Source of the DNA: Pseudomonas sp. MUP55
GTDB lineage: Bacteria > Pseudomonadota > Gammaproteobacteria > Pseudomonadales > Pseudomonadaceae
Assembly (NCBI RefSeq): GCF_034043515.1
Contig: NZ_CP138214.1
Span: 5,215,501-5,279,500 of the forward strand
DNA: 64,000 nucleotides
Direction of reading: 5' to 3'
In this document: one piece after another, positions 27,938-36,442 of the stretch
Position numbering within the stretch: position 1 is the first letter of the stretch
Layout of the letters: every line of letters begins with the position of its first letter
The notes under the pieces: model-generated
Database searches by the model: none
What the model saw: only the letters and a program-made list of their open reading frames with translations
Told to the model about the DNA's origin: nothing
Translations under genes and position numbers: made by a program

Positions 27938-28864
27938 ATGGCGGCGATTCACATCGGCATTTCCGGCTGGCGCTACACGCCCTGGCGGGGCGATTTCTAC
28001 CCCGAGGGCTTGACCCAGAAACGCGAGTTGCAGTTTGCGTCACGCGCCGTCAACGCTATCGAAATCAATGGTTCGTTCTACGCGCTGCAAACGCCCAAGC
28101 GTTACGCCGAGTGGTATGCCGATACGCCCGAGGGATTCGTGTTCAGCGTCAAGGCCCCCCGCTATATCACCCACATCCTGCGCCTGCGGGATGTGCACAA
28201 GCCCATGGCGAATTTCTTCGCGTCCGGGGTATTGGAGCTCAAGGAAAAGCTCGGGCCGATCCTTTGGCAATTTCCGCCCAGCTTCAAGTTCGACCCGGAT
28301 TTATTCGAAGCCTTCCTCGCCGAACTGCCCACCACCACCCAGCAGGCCGCCGCCCTCGCCCACCAGCATGAGCCACGCCTGAATGGCAAGGCGAGCATGA
28401 AAGCCTATGGCAAGCAGCCCTTGCGCCATGCCGTGGAAATTCGCCACACCAGTTTCGCTGTGCCTGAGTTTGTGCATCTGCTGGATAAATACGGCGTCGC
28501 CCTGGTGGTGGCGGACACCGCCGGCAAGTGGCCGTATGCCGAAGACGTCACCGCCAACTTCATGTACCTGCGCCTGCATGGCGACAAGCAACTTTATGCC
28601 AGCGGTTACACCGACGATGCGCTCAAGCGCTGGGGCGACCGCATTGAGCGTTGGCAGCACGGCAAACAGCCTGCCGATGCGCAGTTGATCGACCCAACAC
28701 ACAAGCCGCGCGCGCGCAAACAGCGCGACGTGTTCTGCTTTTTCGATAACGACATCAAGGTGCGCGCACCTTTCGATGCCCGCCAACTATTGCAGCGCTT
28801 CGGGCTGGATAAGCACCTGGCGACTGAGCCGGGGCGACTGCCCGAGCCGGGAGTGATGCCATGA
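27938..28864 (+). CDS. DUF72 (YecE-like) protein
   Basis: A 308-residue TIM-barrel-like protein with the DUF72 start IHIGISGWRYTPWRG and the conserved VNAIEINGSFYALQ, KAPRYITH and FCFFDNDIK blocks. The family has no settled enzymatic role. It overlaps the next gene by 4 bases and heads a four-gene transcript with YbhP, ClsB and YbhN homologues. Confidence 0.88.
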   Translation: MAAIHIGISGWRYTPWRGDFYPEGLTQKRELQFASRAVNAIEINGSFYALQTPKRYAEWYADTPEGFVFSVKAPRYITHILRLRDVHKPMANFFASGVLELKEKLGPILWQFPPSFKFDPDLFEAFLAELPTTTQQAAALAHQHEPRLNGKASMKAYGKQPLRHAVEIRHTSFAVPEFVHLLDKYGVALVVADTAGKWPYAEDVTANFMYLRLHGDKQLYASGYTDDALKRWGDRIERWQHGKQPADAQLIDPTHKPRARKQRDVFCFFDNDIKVRAPFDARQLLQRFGLDKHLATEPGRLPEPGVMP

Positions 28865-29637
28865 CACAGCCGGAATTGATCCCCATCACGCCGACCGCCG
28901 CCGTCAATCGCTTCACCGTGCTGACGGTGAATATCCACAAGGGTTTCACCGCCTTGAACCGGCGTTTCATCCTACCCGAACTGCGCGAAGCGGTGCGCAG
29001 TGTCGGCGCCGACATGGTGTTTCTCCAGGAGATCCACGGCACCCACGAACGCCACCCCCAGCGCTACAGCGATTGGCCGAAGATGCCGCAGTACGAGTTC
29101 CTCGCCGACAGCATCTGGCCGCAATTCGCCTACGGGCGCAACGCGGTCTACCCCCACGGCGATCACGGCAACGCGTTGCTGTCCAAATTCCAGATCATCC
29201 GTTACGACAACCTCGATATCTCCCAAAGCGGCCATGAAAACCGTGGCCTGCTGCATTGCGTGTTGCGCCTGCCAGGCAGCGGGCAGGAAGTGCATGCGAT
29301 CTGCATCCACCTGGGCCTGCGCGAGGTGCATCGCCAGCAGCAATTGCGCCTGCTGGAGCAGCGCATCGGCGAAATTCCGGCAGACGCACCACTGGTGGTG
29401 GCCGGCGATTTCAACGACTGGCGCCAGCGCGCCGACCTCAGCCAAAGCGGCCTCAAGGAAGTCTTCGTGCACACCCAGGGCAAGCCCGCACGCACTTTCC
29501 CGGCACGCCTGCCGCTGCTGGCGCTGGACCGCATTTACGTGCGCAACCTGACGGTGCATAACCCCCGCGTGCTGACCACGCGCCCCTGGTCCCATCTTTC
29601 CGATCATGTGCCGCTGTCGGTGGAGATTGAGCTATGA
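28861..29637 (+). CDS. ybhP: Endonuclease/exonuclease/phosphatase family protein (YbhP-like)
   Basis: A 258-residue EEP-fold protein: LTVNIHKG, FLQEIHG with the catalytic Glu, GNALLSKF, VVAGDFNDW and the C-terminal SDHVPLSVEIEL His motif are all present. In E. coli ybhP sits beside clsB and ybhN, as here, which argues for a lipid or membrane phosphodiesterase role rather than DNA cleavage. Overlaps both neighbours by 4 bases. Confidence 0.88.
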   Translation: MTQPELIPITPTAAVNRFTVLTVNIHKGFTALNRRFILPELREAVRSVGADMVFLQEIHGTHERHPQRYSDWPKMPQYEFLADSIWPQFAYGRNAVYPHGDHGNALLSKFQIIRYDNLDISQSGHENRGLLHCVLRLPGSGQEVHAICIHLGLREVHRQQQLRLLEQRIGEIPADAPLVVAGDFNDWRQRADLSQSGLKEVFVHTQGKPARTFPARLPLLALDRIYVRNLTVHNPRVLTTRPWSHLSDHVPLSVEIEL

Positions 29638-30896
29638 ACGTTGCTGTAGAACATATCGCCACCGACCAGCCGCCGGATGATGCCAAGGCGCGTGACCTGG
29701 ATTACGGCTGGCAGAGCGGCAACCACGTCGAGTTGCTGGAGAACGGCGAGGCCTACTTTCCCAAGGTGTTCGAGGCCATGCGCGCGGCACAGCGGGAGAT
29801 CCTGCTGGAGACCTTTATTCTCTTCGAAGACAAGGTCGGCTTTGAGCTCAAAGGCATCCTGATCGAAGCGGCGCAACGCGGCGTGAAGGTGGTGGCCAGC
29901 CTCGATGGCTTTGGTTGCGGCGAATTGAGCGCCGCCTTTTTGCGCGAGCTGGCGCAGGCCGGTGTGGCGGTGCAGATGTTCGACCCGGCCTCGAAGGTGT
30001 TGGGTATTCGCACCAACTGGTTCCGCCGCCTGCACCGCAAAATCGTGGTGGTGGATGCCGCTGTGGCGTTTATCGGCGGCATCAATTTTTCCGCCGACCA
30101 CCTGGGCGATTTCGGCCCTGAGGCCAAGCAGGATTATGCGGTACAGATCGTTGGACCGGCGGTGGCCGACCTGCACCACTTCGCCCTGGCGCAAAGCGGT
30201 CGCCAGGTGCGCGCCCGGCGTGGCTGGCGGCGGCGCCCGCAACGCCCCGGGCTGTCGGCAACGTCGAATGAGGACGGCCTGGTCCGCTTGATTTACCGCG
30301 ACAACGTGCAGCACCGCGACGACATCGAAGAAGCCTATATCGACGCCTTGAGCAAAGCCCGCACGCGGGCGGTGATTGCCAACGCGTATTTCTTCCCCGG
30401 CTACCGCCTGCTGCGCGAGATCCGCAACGCTGCGCGCCGTGGCGTGCAGGTTCAACTGATCATGCAGGGCCAGCCGGATGTGCTGCTCGCCAAGCTGGCG
30501 GCGCGCATGCTCTATGACTATTTGCTCAAGGATGGCGTGGTGATTCATGAGTACTGCCAGCGCCCGCTGCACGGCAAGGTGGCGTTGGTGGACGATGACT
30601 GGAGCACCGTGGGTTCCAGCAACCTGGACCCGCTGAGCCTGGCCCTGAACCTGGAAGCCAACGTGCTGATTCGCGATCGGGCCTTCAATCAGCAGCTGTA
30701 CGCAAGCCTGGAAGCGCTGGCCAGGGACCATTGCCAGACCATGCCGGAAAAGCGCAAGCCACGCCTGTGGTTGTGGCGGCTGACCGTGGGCTTCCTGGTG
30801 TTTCATGTGATGCGCCACTTCCCCGCACTGACCGGCTGGCTGCCGGCACACAAGCCGCGTTTGAAACCCATCGAGAGTCCGGCCCATGACGTCTGA
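29634..30896 (+). CDS. clsB: Cardiolipin synthase B
   Basis: A 420-residue phospholipase-D superfamily enzyme with two complete HKD motifs: H134-K136-D141 (HRKIVVVD) and H313-K315-D320 (HGKVALVD), each followed by the GG/GS-N motif. ClsB makes cardiolipin from phosphatidylglycerol and can also use phosphatidylethanolamine. It is embedded between ybhP and ybhN as in enterobacteria, and overlaps the latter by 11 bases. Confidence 0.93.
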   Translation: MNVAVEHIATDQPPDDAKARDLDYGWQSGNHVELLENGEAYFPKVFEAMRAAQREILLETFILFEDKVGFELKGILIEAAQRGVKVVASLDGFGCGELSAAFLRELAQAGVAVQMFDPASKVLGIRTNWFRRLHRKIVVVDAAVAFIGGINFSADHLGDFGPEAKQDYAVQIVGPAVADLHHFALAQSGRQVRARRGWRRRPQRPGLSATSNEDGLVRLIYRDNVQHRDDIEEAYIDALSKARTRAVIANAYFFPGYRLLREIRNAARRGVQVQLIMQGQPDVLLAKLAARMLYDYLLKDGVVIHEYCQRPLHGKVALVDDDWSTVGSSNLDPLSLALNLEANVLIRDRAFNQQLYASLEALARDHCQTMPEKRKPRLWLWRLTVGFLVFHVMRHFPALTGWLPAHKPRLKPIESPAHDV

Positions 30897-31839
30897 AAAA
30901 AACGGCTCACGGTTCCAGCGCTGGAAGAAGCCGCTGACCATTGCGTTCTTCCTGTTGCTGATCGTGCTTTTCACCCTGCTCGCCCGACGCATCGACTGGA
31001 GCGAAGTGCTGCACACCTTGAGCGAGTTCAAAGTGCGCACCTTGCTGATCGCCAGCGCGCTGACCCTGTGCAGCTTTATCGTCTACGCCTGCTTCGACCT
31101 GATTGGCCGCACCTACATTCGCCAGCCGCTGCGCTGGAAGCAGATCCTGCCGGTGGGCATCATCAGCTACGCGTTCAACCTCAACCTCAGCGCCTGGGTG
31201 GGCGGCATCGCGATGCGTTATCGGCTGTACTCGCGGCTGGGGGTGAGCACCGGCAATATCGCCAAGATCCTCGGGCTGAGCCTGGCGACCAACTGGTTTG
31301 GCTACATGGCATTGGCCGGTGCGGTGTTCAGCAGTGGGCTGGTGAGCATGCCGCCGGGCTGGAAGGTCAGCACCACGGCACTGCAAGGCATCGGCGCGCT
31401 GCTGGTGCTGGCCAGCCTGGGTTACCTGGCCGCCTGCCGGTTTTCGAAAAAACGCGCGTGGACGATCCGCGGCATGGAGATCAACCTGCCGTCGCTGCGC
31501 ATGGCGTGTTTGCAATTGGTTCTGGGCGCGTTGAACTGGTCGCTGATGGCAGCGGTGATTTTTACCCTGCTGCCGGCGAAACTCGATTACCCGCTGGTAC
31601 TCGGGGTGCTGCTGATCAGCGCGATTGCCGGTGTGCTCACGCATATTCCGGCCGGGCTCGGCGTACTCGAGGCGGTGTTCATCGGCCTGCTGCAGCATGA
31701 GGCGTCACGCGGCAGTTTGCTGGCCGGGTTGATTGCTTATCGGGCGATCTACTTTATTTGCCCGCTGCTGATCGCGCTGGTGATGTACCTGGCGGTGGAG
31801 GCCAAGGCGAAGGCGTTGCGGGTCAAGAAGACCGCCTGA
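30886..31839 (+). CDS. ybhN: YbhN/UPF0104 membrane protein (LPG-synthase transmembrane-like)
   Basis: A 317-residue integral membrane protein with about eight hydrophobic helices and the UPF0104 hallmarks NLNLSAWVGGIAMRYRLY, and THIPAGLGVLEAVF near residue 255. It resembles the membrane half of lysylphosphatidylglycerol synthase without the catalytic half, so a flippase-like or lipid-transport role is inferred. Last gene of the DUF72-ybhP-clsB-ybhN unit. Confidence 0.9.
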   Translation: MTSEKNGSRFQRWKKPLTIAFFLLLIVLFTLLARRIDWSEVLHTLSEFKVRTLLIASALTLCSFIVYACFDLIGRTYIRQPLRWKQILPVGIISYAFNLNLSAWVGGIAMRYRLYSRLGVSTGNIAKILGLSLATNWFGYMALAGAVFSSGLVSMPPGWKVSTTALQGIGALLVLASLGYLAACRFSKKRAWTIRGMEINLPSLRMACLQLVLGALNWSLMAAVIFTLLPAKLDYPLVLGVLLISAIAGVLTHIPAGLGVLEAVFIGLLQHEASRGSLLAGLIAYRAIYFICPLLIALVMYLAVEAKAKALRVKKTA

Positions 31840-31840
31840 T

Positions 31841-31938
31841 ACCTGTGGCGAGGGAGCCTGTCCCGCTGGACTGCGCATCAGTGCCATTGTTTGGGGCCGC
31901 TTCGCGGCCCAGCGGGAGCAAGCTCCCTCGCCACAGGT
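31841..31938. repeat. REPIN of a third type
   Basis: Inverted arms ACCTGTGGCGAGGGAGCCTG...and CAAGCTCCCTCGCCACAGGT surround ~55 bp containing GGGCCGCTTCGCGGCCC. Distinct arm sequence from the other families in the window. Confidence 0.85.
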
Positions 31939-31972
31939 TACTTCTCTTCCCGCTACTACCAGGTACAGAGGA

Positions 31973-32728
31973 TCATTGCGACTGAATGATGCTCAGCCGT
32001 TCCCCCACCACCATCTCGGTAATCCAGCTCACCAGGATCGAGGTGTAGGCTTGCTGCGACACCGGATCGCTCAGGGAATGGTCAGCGCCATCGATGATGC
32101 GGTGGGTCAGGGAATGGGTTTGCTGGCACGCCGCGCGGTAACTCATGATGGTGGCGTGGGGCACATGGTCGTCGATTTCCGATTCGACGATCAGCACGTC
32201 ACCGGTAAATTTCGCGCAGGCATGCAAGGCGCGGTTGGTTTCGGCCTGGACCAGCGTGCTGCGGTAATCCATCAAGTCGACTTTATCCAGGTCACGCTTG
32301 GGTTTGAGCCATTCCTGGTCGCGGTACAACGCGGGCACACGCAGCGCCAGCCAGCGCACCGGGCGCAACGAGGTGAGGATCGCCGCCAGGTAGCCGCCAT
32401 AGCTGGTGCCCACCACCGCCACCGCCGAAGTGTCGATCGCCGGGTGGGACAGCAGGCGGTCGTAAGCGGCGAGCAGGTCGCGCAGGTTGTCTTCACGGGT
32501 GACCCGGGAGAGCGGGATGCCGGTGCCGGCATGGCCGCGCAGGTCGAAGGTCAAACACACGCAGCCGAGCCCCGCGATGCCTTTGGCGCGTTCCAGGTCG
32601 CGCTCCTGGCTACCGCCCCAACCGTGTACGAACAACACCCCCGGCACTTTGGATTTGGGGCTCAGGAAGGTCCCGCTCATCTGTTCGTCGTCTATATCGA
32701 TCGCAATGCTCTCGCTTCTAGCCGTCAT
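31973..32728 (-). CDS. Alpha/beta hydrolase
   Basis: A 251-residue serine hydrolase: oxyanion HGWGG (35-39), nucleophile elbow GTSYGG with Ser109, a C-terminal acid (probably in VESEIDDHVP) and His in DGADHSLSD. It resembles dienelactone-hydrolase/peptidase S9-like enzymes; the substrate is unknown. The ATG at 32728 overlaps the end of the DUF3182 gene by 11 bases, so the two proteins are coupled. Confidence 0.83.
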   Translation of the reverse strand: MTARSESIAIDIDDEQMSGTFLSPKSKVPGVLFVHGWGGSQERDLERAKGIAGLGCVCLTFDLRGHAGTGIPLSRVTREDNLRDLLAAYDRLLSHPAIDTSAVAVVGTSYGGYLAAILTSLRPVRWLALRVPALYRDQEWLKPKRDLDKVDLMDYRSTLVQAETNRALHACAKFTGDVLIVESEIDDHVPHATIMSYRAACQQTHSLTHRIIDGADHSLSDPVSQQAYTSILVSWITEMVVGERLSIIQSQ

Positions 32729-33827
32729 AAGAATCAACCGTCACATATTTGAGAAGAAAGTCGCTGTTCTCGGCCGGGCCTCGGTACACCTCGATGGCAT
32801 CCGCCGGCAGCGCCTGGTCCACGTAGGTTTCCACCGAGGCCACCCAAATGGCCTTGAGGCTCGGGTTGTTGATGAAGCTCTGCAGCGCCGCGACTTCCGC
32901 GCTGCTGGCCCCGCCCATGCGCCAGGATTGCTCAAGCACGCCACTGCGGCGTTGGCCGTCGCTGTCCAGGCCCTGGGCAATGTCGTAATTGCGCCGCGAC
33001 GCGTAAAAGCCCGGATAGGCTTCATCGGCAGCCCTGTCGAAAACCTGGGCTTGCCTGATGGCTTCCCGTCTATCGTCGGTCAGGTTCAGCGTGAGCAGGT
33101 CGTGGTAGTCACCGTGCACCACCAGCAATCGGGAGCCGCCATAGACCTCTTCACCCTGCCCGTCCCGGGTCAGGTATTGCTCGCCGCAGTAGCTGAGCAC
33201 GTGATCGCCGATAAAACTCTGGCCCACACTGTGAGTGACTACGTCGTGCAGGTCTTGTTCCAGCACGACGCCCTCGCTGAAGGTCCCAGCGGCTTCGGGG
33301 CGCGCCAGCAGGGCGTCGAATTCGTCGAGGCTGCGGATGACTTGCTGGCCGCGCCCAGCGCTGGCGTACAGGGGTTTCAAGCGAATCGGCCCGCTGTAGA
33401 GCAAGCGAGTGGCGCCAAGCCGTGCGTCCTCCAGCGCGAAGACGCTCAAGCCGTCGAGGACGACGTCGCGTACGCGCTCACTGAACAGCGGCGACCAACC
33501 CTCTGGCGCCTTGGCTTCAGGGCCTAACAGCCCGTGACTGATGGCTTTGGTGCAGATGAACGGGTGATCGACATACCCCCCCCACAGGTCGTCTGGGCCT
33601 TTGATATTCAGCGCCCGTGCCTGGGCAGTCCCCACCACGGTTTGTGTGGGAAGCAGGTACAGATCGCGGCCAGCGTGTGTGTGCGGGTCGTAACTGCCGC
33701 CGAATTTTAACCCCATTATTTGCGCCAGCCATCGCGCCAGGGCGAGGTTGGTTTGGACTTCATGTTCGGGCGCGTCGACTCGGGTTGAGTGAGCGACCAC
33801 CTGTTTTTTACGTGAAATCGGGGTCAT
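32718..33827 (-). CDS. DUF3182 protein, ATP-grasp-like
   Basis: A 369-residue protein of DUF3182. The segment IRLKPLYASAGRGQQVIRSLDEFDALL followed by VVLEQDL resembles the nucleotide-binding part of ATP-grasp ligases, so it may join a carboxylate to an amine or thiol; this is inference. The start ATG at 33827 has AGGGGG just upstream. Coupled to the alpha/beta hydrolase downstream. Two TTCTGCACGA repeats lie 130-170 bp upstream. Confidence 0.75.
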   Translation of the reverse strand: MTPISRKKQVVAHSTRVDAPEHEVQTNLALARWLAQIMGLKFGGSYDPHTHAGRDLYLLPTQTVVGTAQARALNIKGPDDLWGGYVDHPFICTKAISHGLLGPEAKAPEGWSPLFSERVRDVVLDGLSVFALEDARLGATRLLYSGPIRLKPLYASAGRGQQVIRSLDEFDALLARPEAAGTFSEGVVLEQDLHDVVTHSVGQSFIGDHVLSYCGEQYLTRDGQGEEVYGGSRLLVVHGDYHDLLTLNLTDDRREAIRQAQVFDRAADEAYPGFYASRRNYDIAQGLDSDGQRRSGVLEQSWRMGGASSAEVAALQSFINNPSLKAIWVASVETYVDQALPADAIEVYRGPAENSDFLLKYVTVDSYDG

Positions 33828-33997
33828 GCGTCCCCCTTGGCATCCGGCCATGTGTGTAAGGGAAGACTAGCAGGGATCACGCCAAGCTCGCGTTGAGCAG
33901 GAGCGCTTGAAAATCAACCCGTTGCTGAAAACGCGATAGCAGTTAGCCTGCGCCATTCTGCACGACGCGCCGATGGGCACGCGGCGTTCTGCACGAT

Positions 33998-34957
33998 TCA
34001 CACGCCGAAGCGGTTGCGGTAGTCACTGGGGGCCAGGCCGGTGATTTTCTTGAAGGTGGCGCGAAAGGCGCTGGGGTCCTGGTAGCCCACCGTCCAGGCG
34101 ATGTGGTCGATGGTGCCATTGGTGAACTCAAGCATTTGCCGCGCCCTGCCCACCCGCAGGTGCTGACAGTACTCGGTAGGCTTCAAACCGGTGGCGTTGC
34201 GAAAGCGGCGCAGGAAGGTGCGCTCCTCCAGCCCCGCTTCCTGCGCCATGGCGGCAACCGAAACATCCACCGCGCCGCTGGCTTGCAACCAATGCTGAAC
34301 CTTGAGGATTGCTGCGTCACCGTGCCCCAGGATCGGCGCGAAGTTGCTGCCGCACTGGCTGGCGCTGTCGCTGTGTTCGATCACCAGAAAGCGCGCAGTA
34401 CCGGCCGCGATGCTCGGCCCCAGCAGACGGTCGACCAGGCGCAGGCCCAGCGCGGACCAGGCCATCAGCCCGGCGGTGGTGATCAGGTCGCCGTCATCGA
34501 CGATGGGTTTATCCGCTTCCAGGCGCACGGCCGGGTAACGGATGGCGAAGCTCTCGGCGGACGACCAGTGGGCAGTGGCGCTGCGCCCATCGAGCAGGCC
34601 GCTGCGGGCAAGCATGATCGAACCGATGCACACGCCGCCCAGCACAGTGCCCGCCGCGTGCTGCTGGCGCAGCCAGTGGAGCAACGCCGGGGGCGTCTGT
34701 TCTTCGCTGAATTCGCCCACCGAGGGCGGCACCAGCACGGCAGCCATGGGGGCATCCGGACCAGGCTGGGTGTCGAACACGCGCACCGGCGTGCCCTGGG
34801 TATCCACCTGCCAATGACTGACCCGCAACGTCGGCAACTGCGCGGATTGGTGCTCGGCGGCAATGCGATTGGCGACGCCGAACAAATCGGTCAAGCCGTG
34901 CACGGCGGCCAATTGCGCGCCCTGGTAGATCAATATGCCCAGCTCAACCACGGCCAT
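33998..34957 (-). CDS. GlxA-type AraC family regulator
   Basis: A 319-residue regulator: DJ-1/PfpI-like N-terminal domain (about 1-190, nucleophile-elbow-like GGVCIGSIMLA with a Cys) and C-terminal AraC double helix-turn-helix (about 220-319) with FLRRFRNATGLKPTEYCQHLRVGRARQML. The start at 34957 (MAVVELGILIY) follows a GGGGGA site. Divergent from the cysteine hydrolase and upstream of DUF3182, either of which may be its target. Confidence 0.88.
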   Translation of the reverse strand: MAVVELGILIYQGAQLAAVHGLTDLFGVANRIAAEHQSAQLPTLRVSHWQVDTQGTPVRVFDTQPGPDAPMAAVLVPPSVGEFSEEQTPPALLHWLRQQHAAGTVLGGVCIGSIMLARSGLLDGRSATAHWSSAESFAIRYPAVRLEADKPIVDDGDLITTAGLMAWSALGLRLVDRLLGPSIAAGTARFLVIEHSDSASQCGSNFAPILGHGDAAILKVQHWLQASGAVDVSVAAMAQEAGLEERTFLRRFRNATGLKPTEYCQHLRVGRARQMLEFTNGTIDHIAWTVGYQDPSAFRATFKKITGLAPSDYRNRFGV

Positions 34958-35053
34958 TGTCAGTTTTCCCCCTGTTATTGTCGGTGCAGCCAATGTCCGG
35001 CGACGGCGCCAGCTAAGATACTGAGCCCATCAACCCATCACGAGGCAATACAC

Positions 35054-35617
35054 ATGGCCAAGCAAGCGCTCATCCTAATCGATATCCAGAACGACTACTT
35101 CCCCCAGGGCAAATGGCCGCTTGAGGGTGTGGAGGCCGCAGCGGACAAGGCGGCGCACGTGTTGCAGGCGTTCCGTCAGGCCGGTGATGCGGTGATTCAT
35201 GTACGCCATGAATTCGCAGGCGATGACGCGCCCTTCTTCGCACCGGGCTCCGAAGGTGCGCATTTGCATGCCAAGGTGATGAACCAGGGCGATGAGCCGG
35301 TGGTGCTCAAGCACTTTGTGAACGCATTCCGCCAGACCAACCTGCGCCAATTGCTGGAACAGCGCAGCATTACTGACCTGGTCGTAGTCGGCAGCATGAG
35401 CCATATGTGCATCGACGCGGTGGTGCGGGCAGCAGCAGACCTGGGCTATACGGTCACCGTCCTTCACGACGCCTGCGCGACCCGCGACCAGGAATTCAAC
35501 GGCCAAGTGATCCCCGCCGCGCAGGTGCACGGCGCGTACATGGCTTCGCTGGCCTTCGGCTATGCCGCCGTGGTGTCCACGGATGAATTCTTGAAGGCCC
35601 AAGCGGCGGTGGCCTGA
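35054..35617 (+). CDS. Isochorismatase-like cysteine hydrolase
   Basis: A 187-residue hydrolase with the family triad D10 (LIDIQNDYF), K86 (VLKHFVNAF) and C119 (SHMCIDA). Such enzymes hydrolyse nicotinamide, ureidoacrylate or similar amides; the exact substrate cannot be read. It is divergent from the glxA-type regulator with ~100 bp between, the usual arrangement for a regulator and its target. Confidence 0.88.
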   Translation: MAKQALILIDIQNDYFPQGKWPLEGVEAAADKAAHVLQAFRQAGDAVIHVRHEFAGDDAPFFAPGSEGAHLHAKVMNQGDEPVVLKHFVNAFRQTNLRQLLEQRSITDLVVVGSMSHMCIDAVVRAAADLGYTVTVLHDACATRDQEFNGQVIPAAQVHGAYMASLAFGYAAVVSTDEFLKAQAAVA

Positions 35618-35633
35618 CCGCCGCTGAATGCCG

Positions 35634-36395
35634 TCAGCGGGTGGCTATGATGAACAGGCGCGGGAATGGCAGCAGTACCGTGCCATTGGCCAAGGCTGGA
35701 TAAGCCTGGGGAATCCTTGCCTGATACTCCTGCAGGAAAGCAGCTTTTTCGCCCTCGTTCAGTGGGGCCAGGAACGGCCGCAGCGCTGACGCCTTGAACC
35801 ACTCCACCACCGCCGCGTGGTCCGCCAGCGGGTGTTGGTAGGTGGTGCGCCATACGTCGACAGTGCTGCAATGCTGGCTCAGCAGCTCGTAGTAATAGCT
35901 CGCCGAATGCCGCTCGTTATGTTTGACCGCGCCGATCTTTTCGGCCCATGGGCCCTGGGCAGCGACCTCGCGGGCCAGCCGGTGGGCGGGCTCGTCGAGA
36001 TTGTCCGGGGTCTGCACCGCCAGCGTTCCGCCGGGGTTCAACTGTTTGACCAGGTGCGGATAGAGCGTGGCGTGGTCCGGCAGCCATTGCAGGGACGCAT
36101 TGGCCAGAATCACGTCGAAGGTTTGCCCGGGGTTCCAGGCACCAATGTCCGCCAGCTCGAAGTTCAGCGTGGGCAGGCGCTTTCGCGCATCGGCCAGCAT
36201 GTCATCGGAACTGTCCATGCCGGTGACGTACGCCTGCGCAAAACGCTGGGCCAGCACCTCGGTGGAATTGCCGGGACCGCACCCCAGATCGACGGCCGTA
36301 CGCACGGTCGAATCTGGAATGGCCGCAACCAGGTCACGGACCGGACGGGTGCGCTGTTGCTCGAACATCGTGTATTGCTTGGCAGACCAGGTCAT
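35634..36395 (-). CDS. tam: Trans-aconitate 2-methyltransferase
   Basis: A 253-residue SAM methyltransferase. VDLGCGPGNSTEVL (residues ~36-49) is motif I, DSSDDMLADARKRLP motif II, and the family blocks ANASLQWLPDH and LAVQTPDN are present. Tam esterifies trans-aconitate, relieving inhibition of aconitase. The ATG at 36395 follows GGGAAG. It lies 47 bp downstream of the MocR-type gene on the same strand but is probably not part of the metabolite cluster. Confidence 0.9.
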   Translation of the reverse strand: MTWSAKQYTMFEQQRTRPVRDLVAAIPDSTVRTAVDLGCGPGNSTEVLAQRFAQAYVTGMDSSDDMLADARKRLPTLNFELADIGAWNPGQTFDVILANASLQWLPDHATLYPHLVKQLNPGGTLAVQTPDNLDEPAHRLAREVAAQGPWAEKIGAVKHNERHSASYYYELLSQHCSTVDVWRTTYQHPLADHAAVVEWFKASALRPFLAPLNEGEKAAFLQEYQARIPQAYPALANGTVLLPFPRLFIIATR

Positions 36396-36442
36396 TGCGA
36401 CTTCCCTTTTCCAGGTGGACCACAGCCTGCGAATATAACCGA

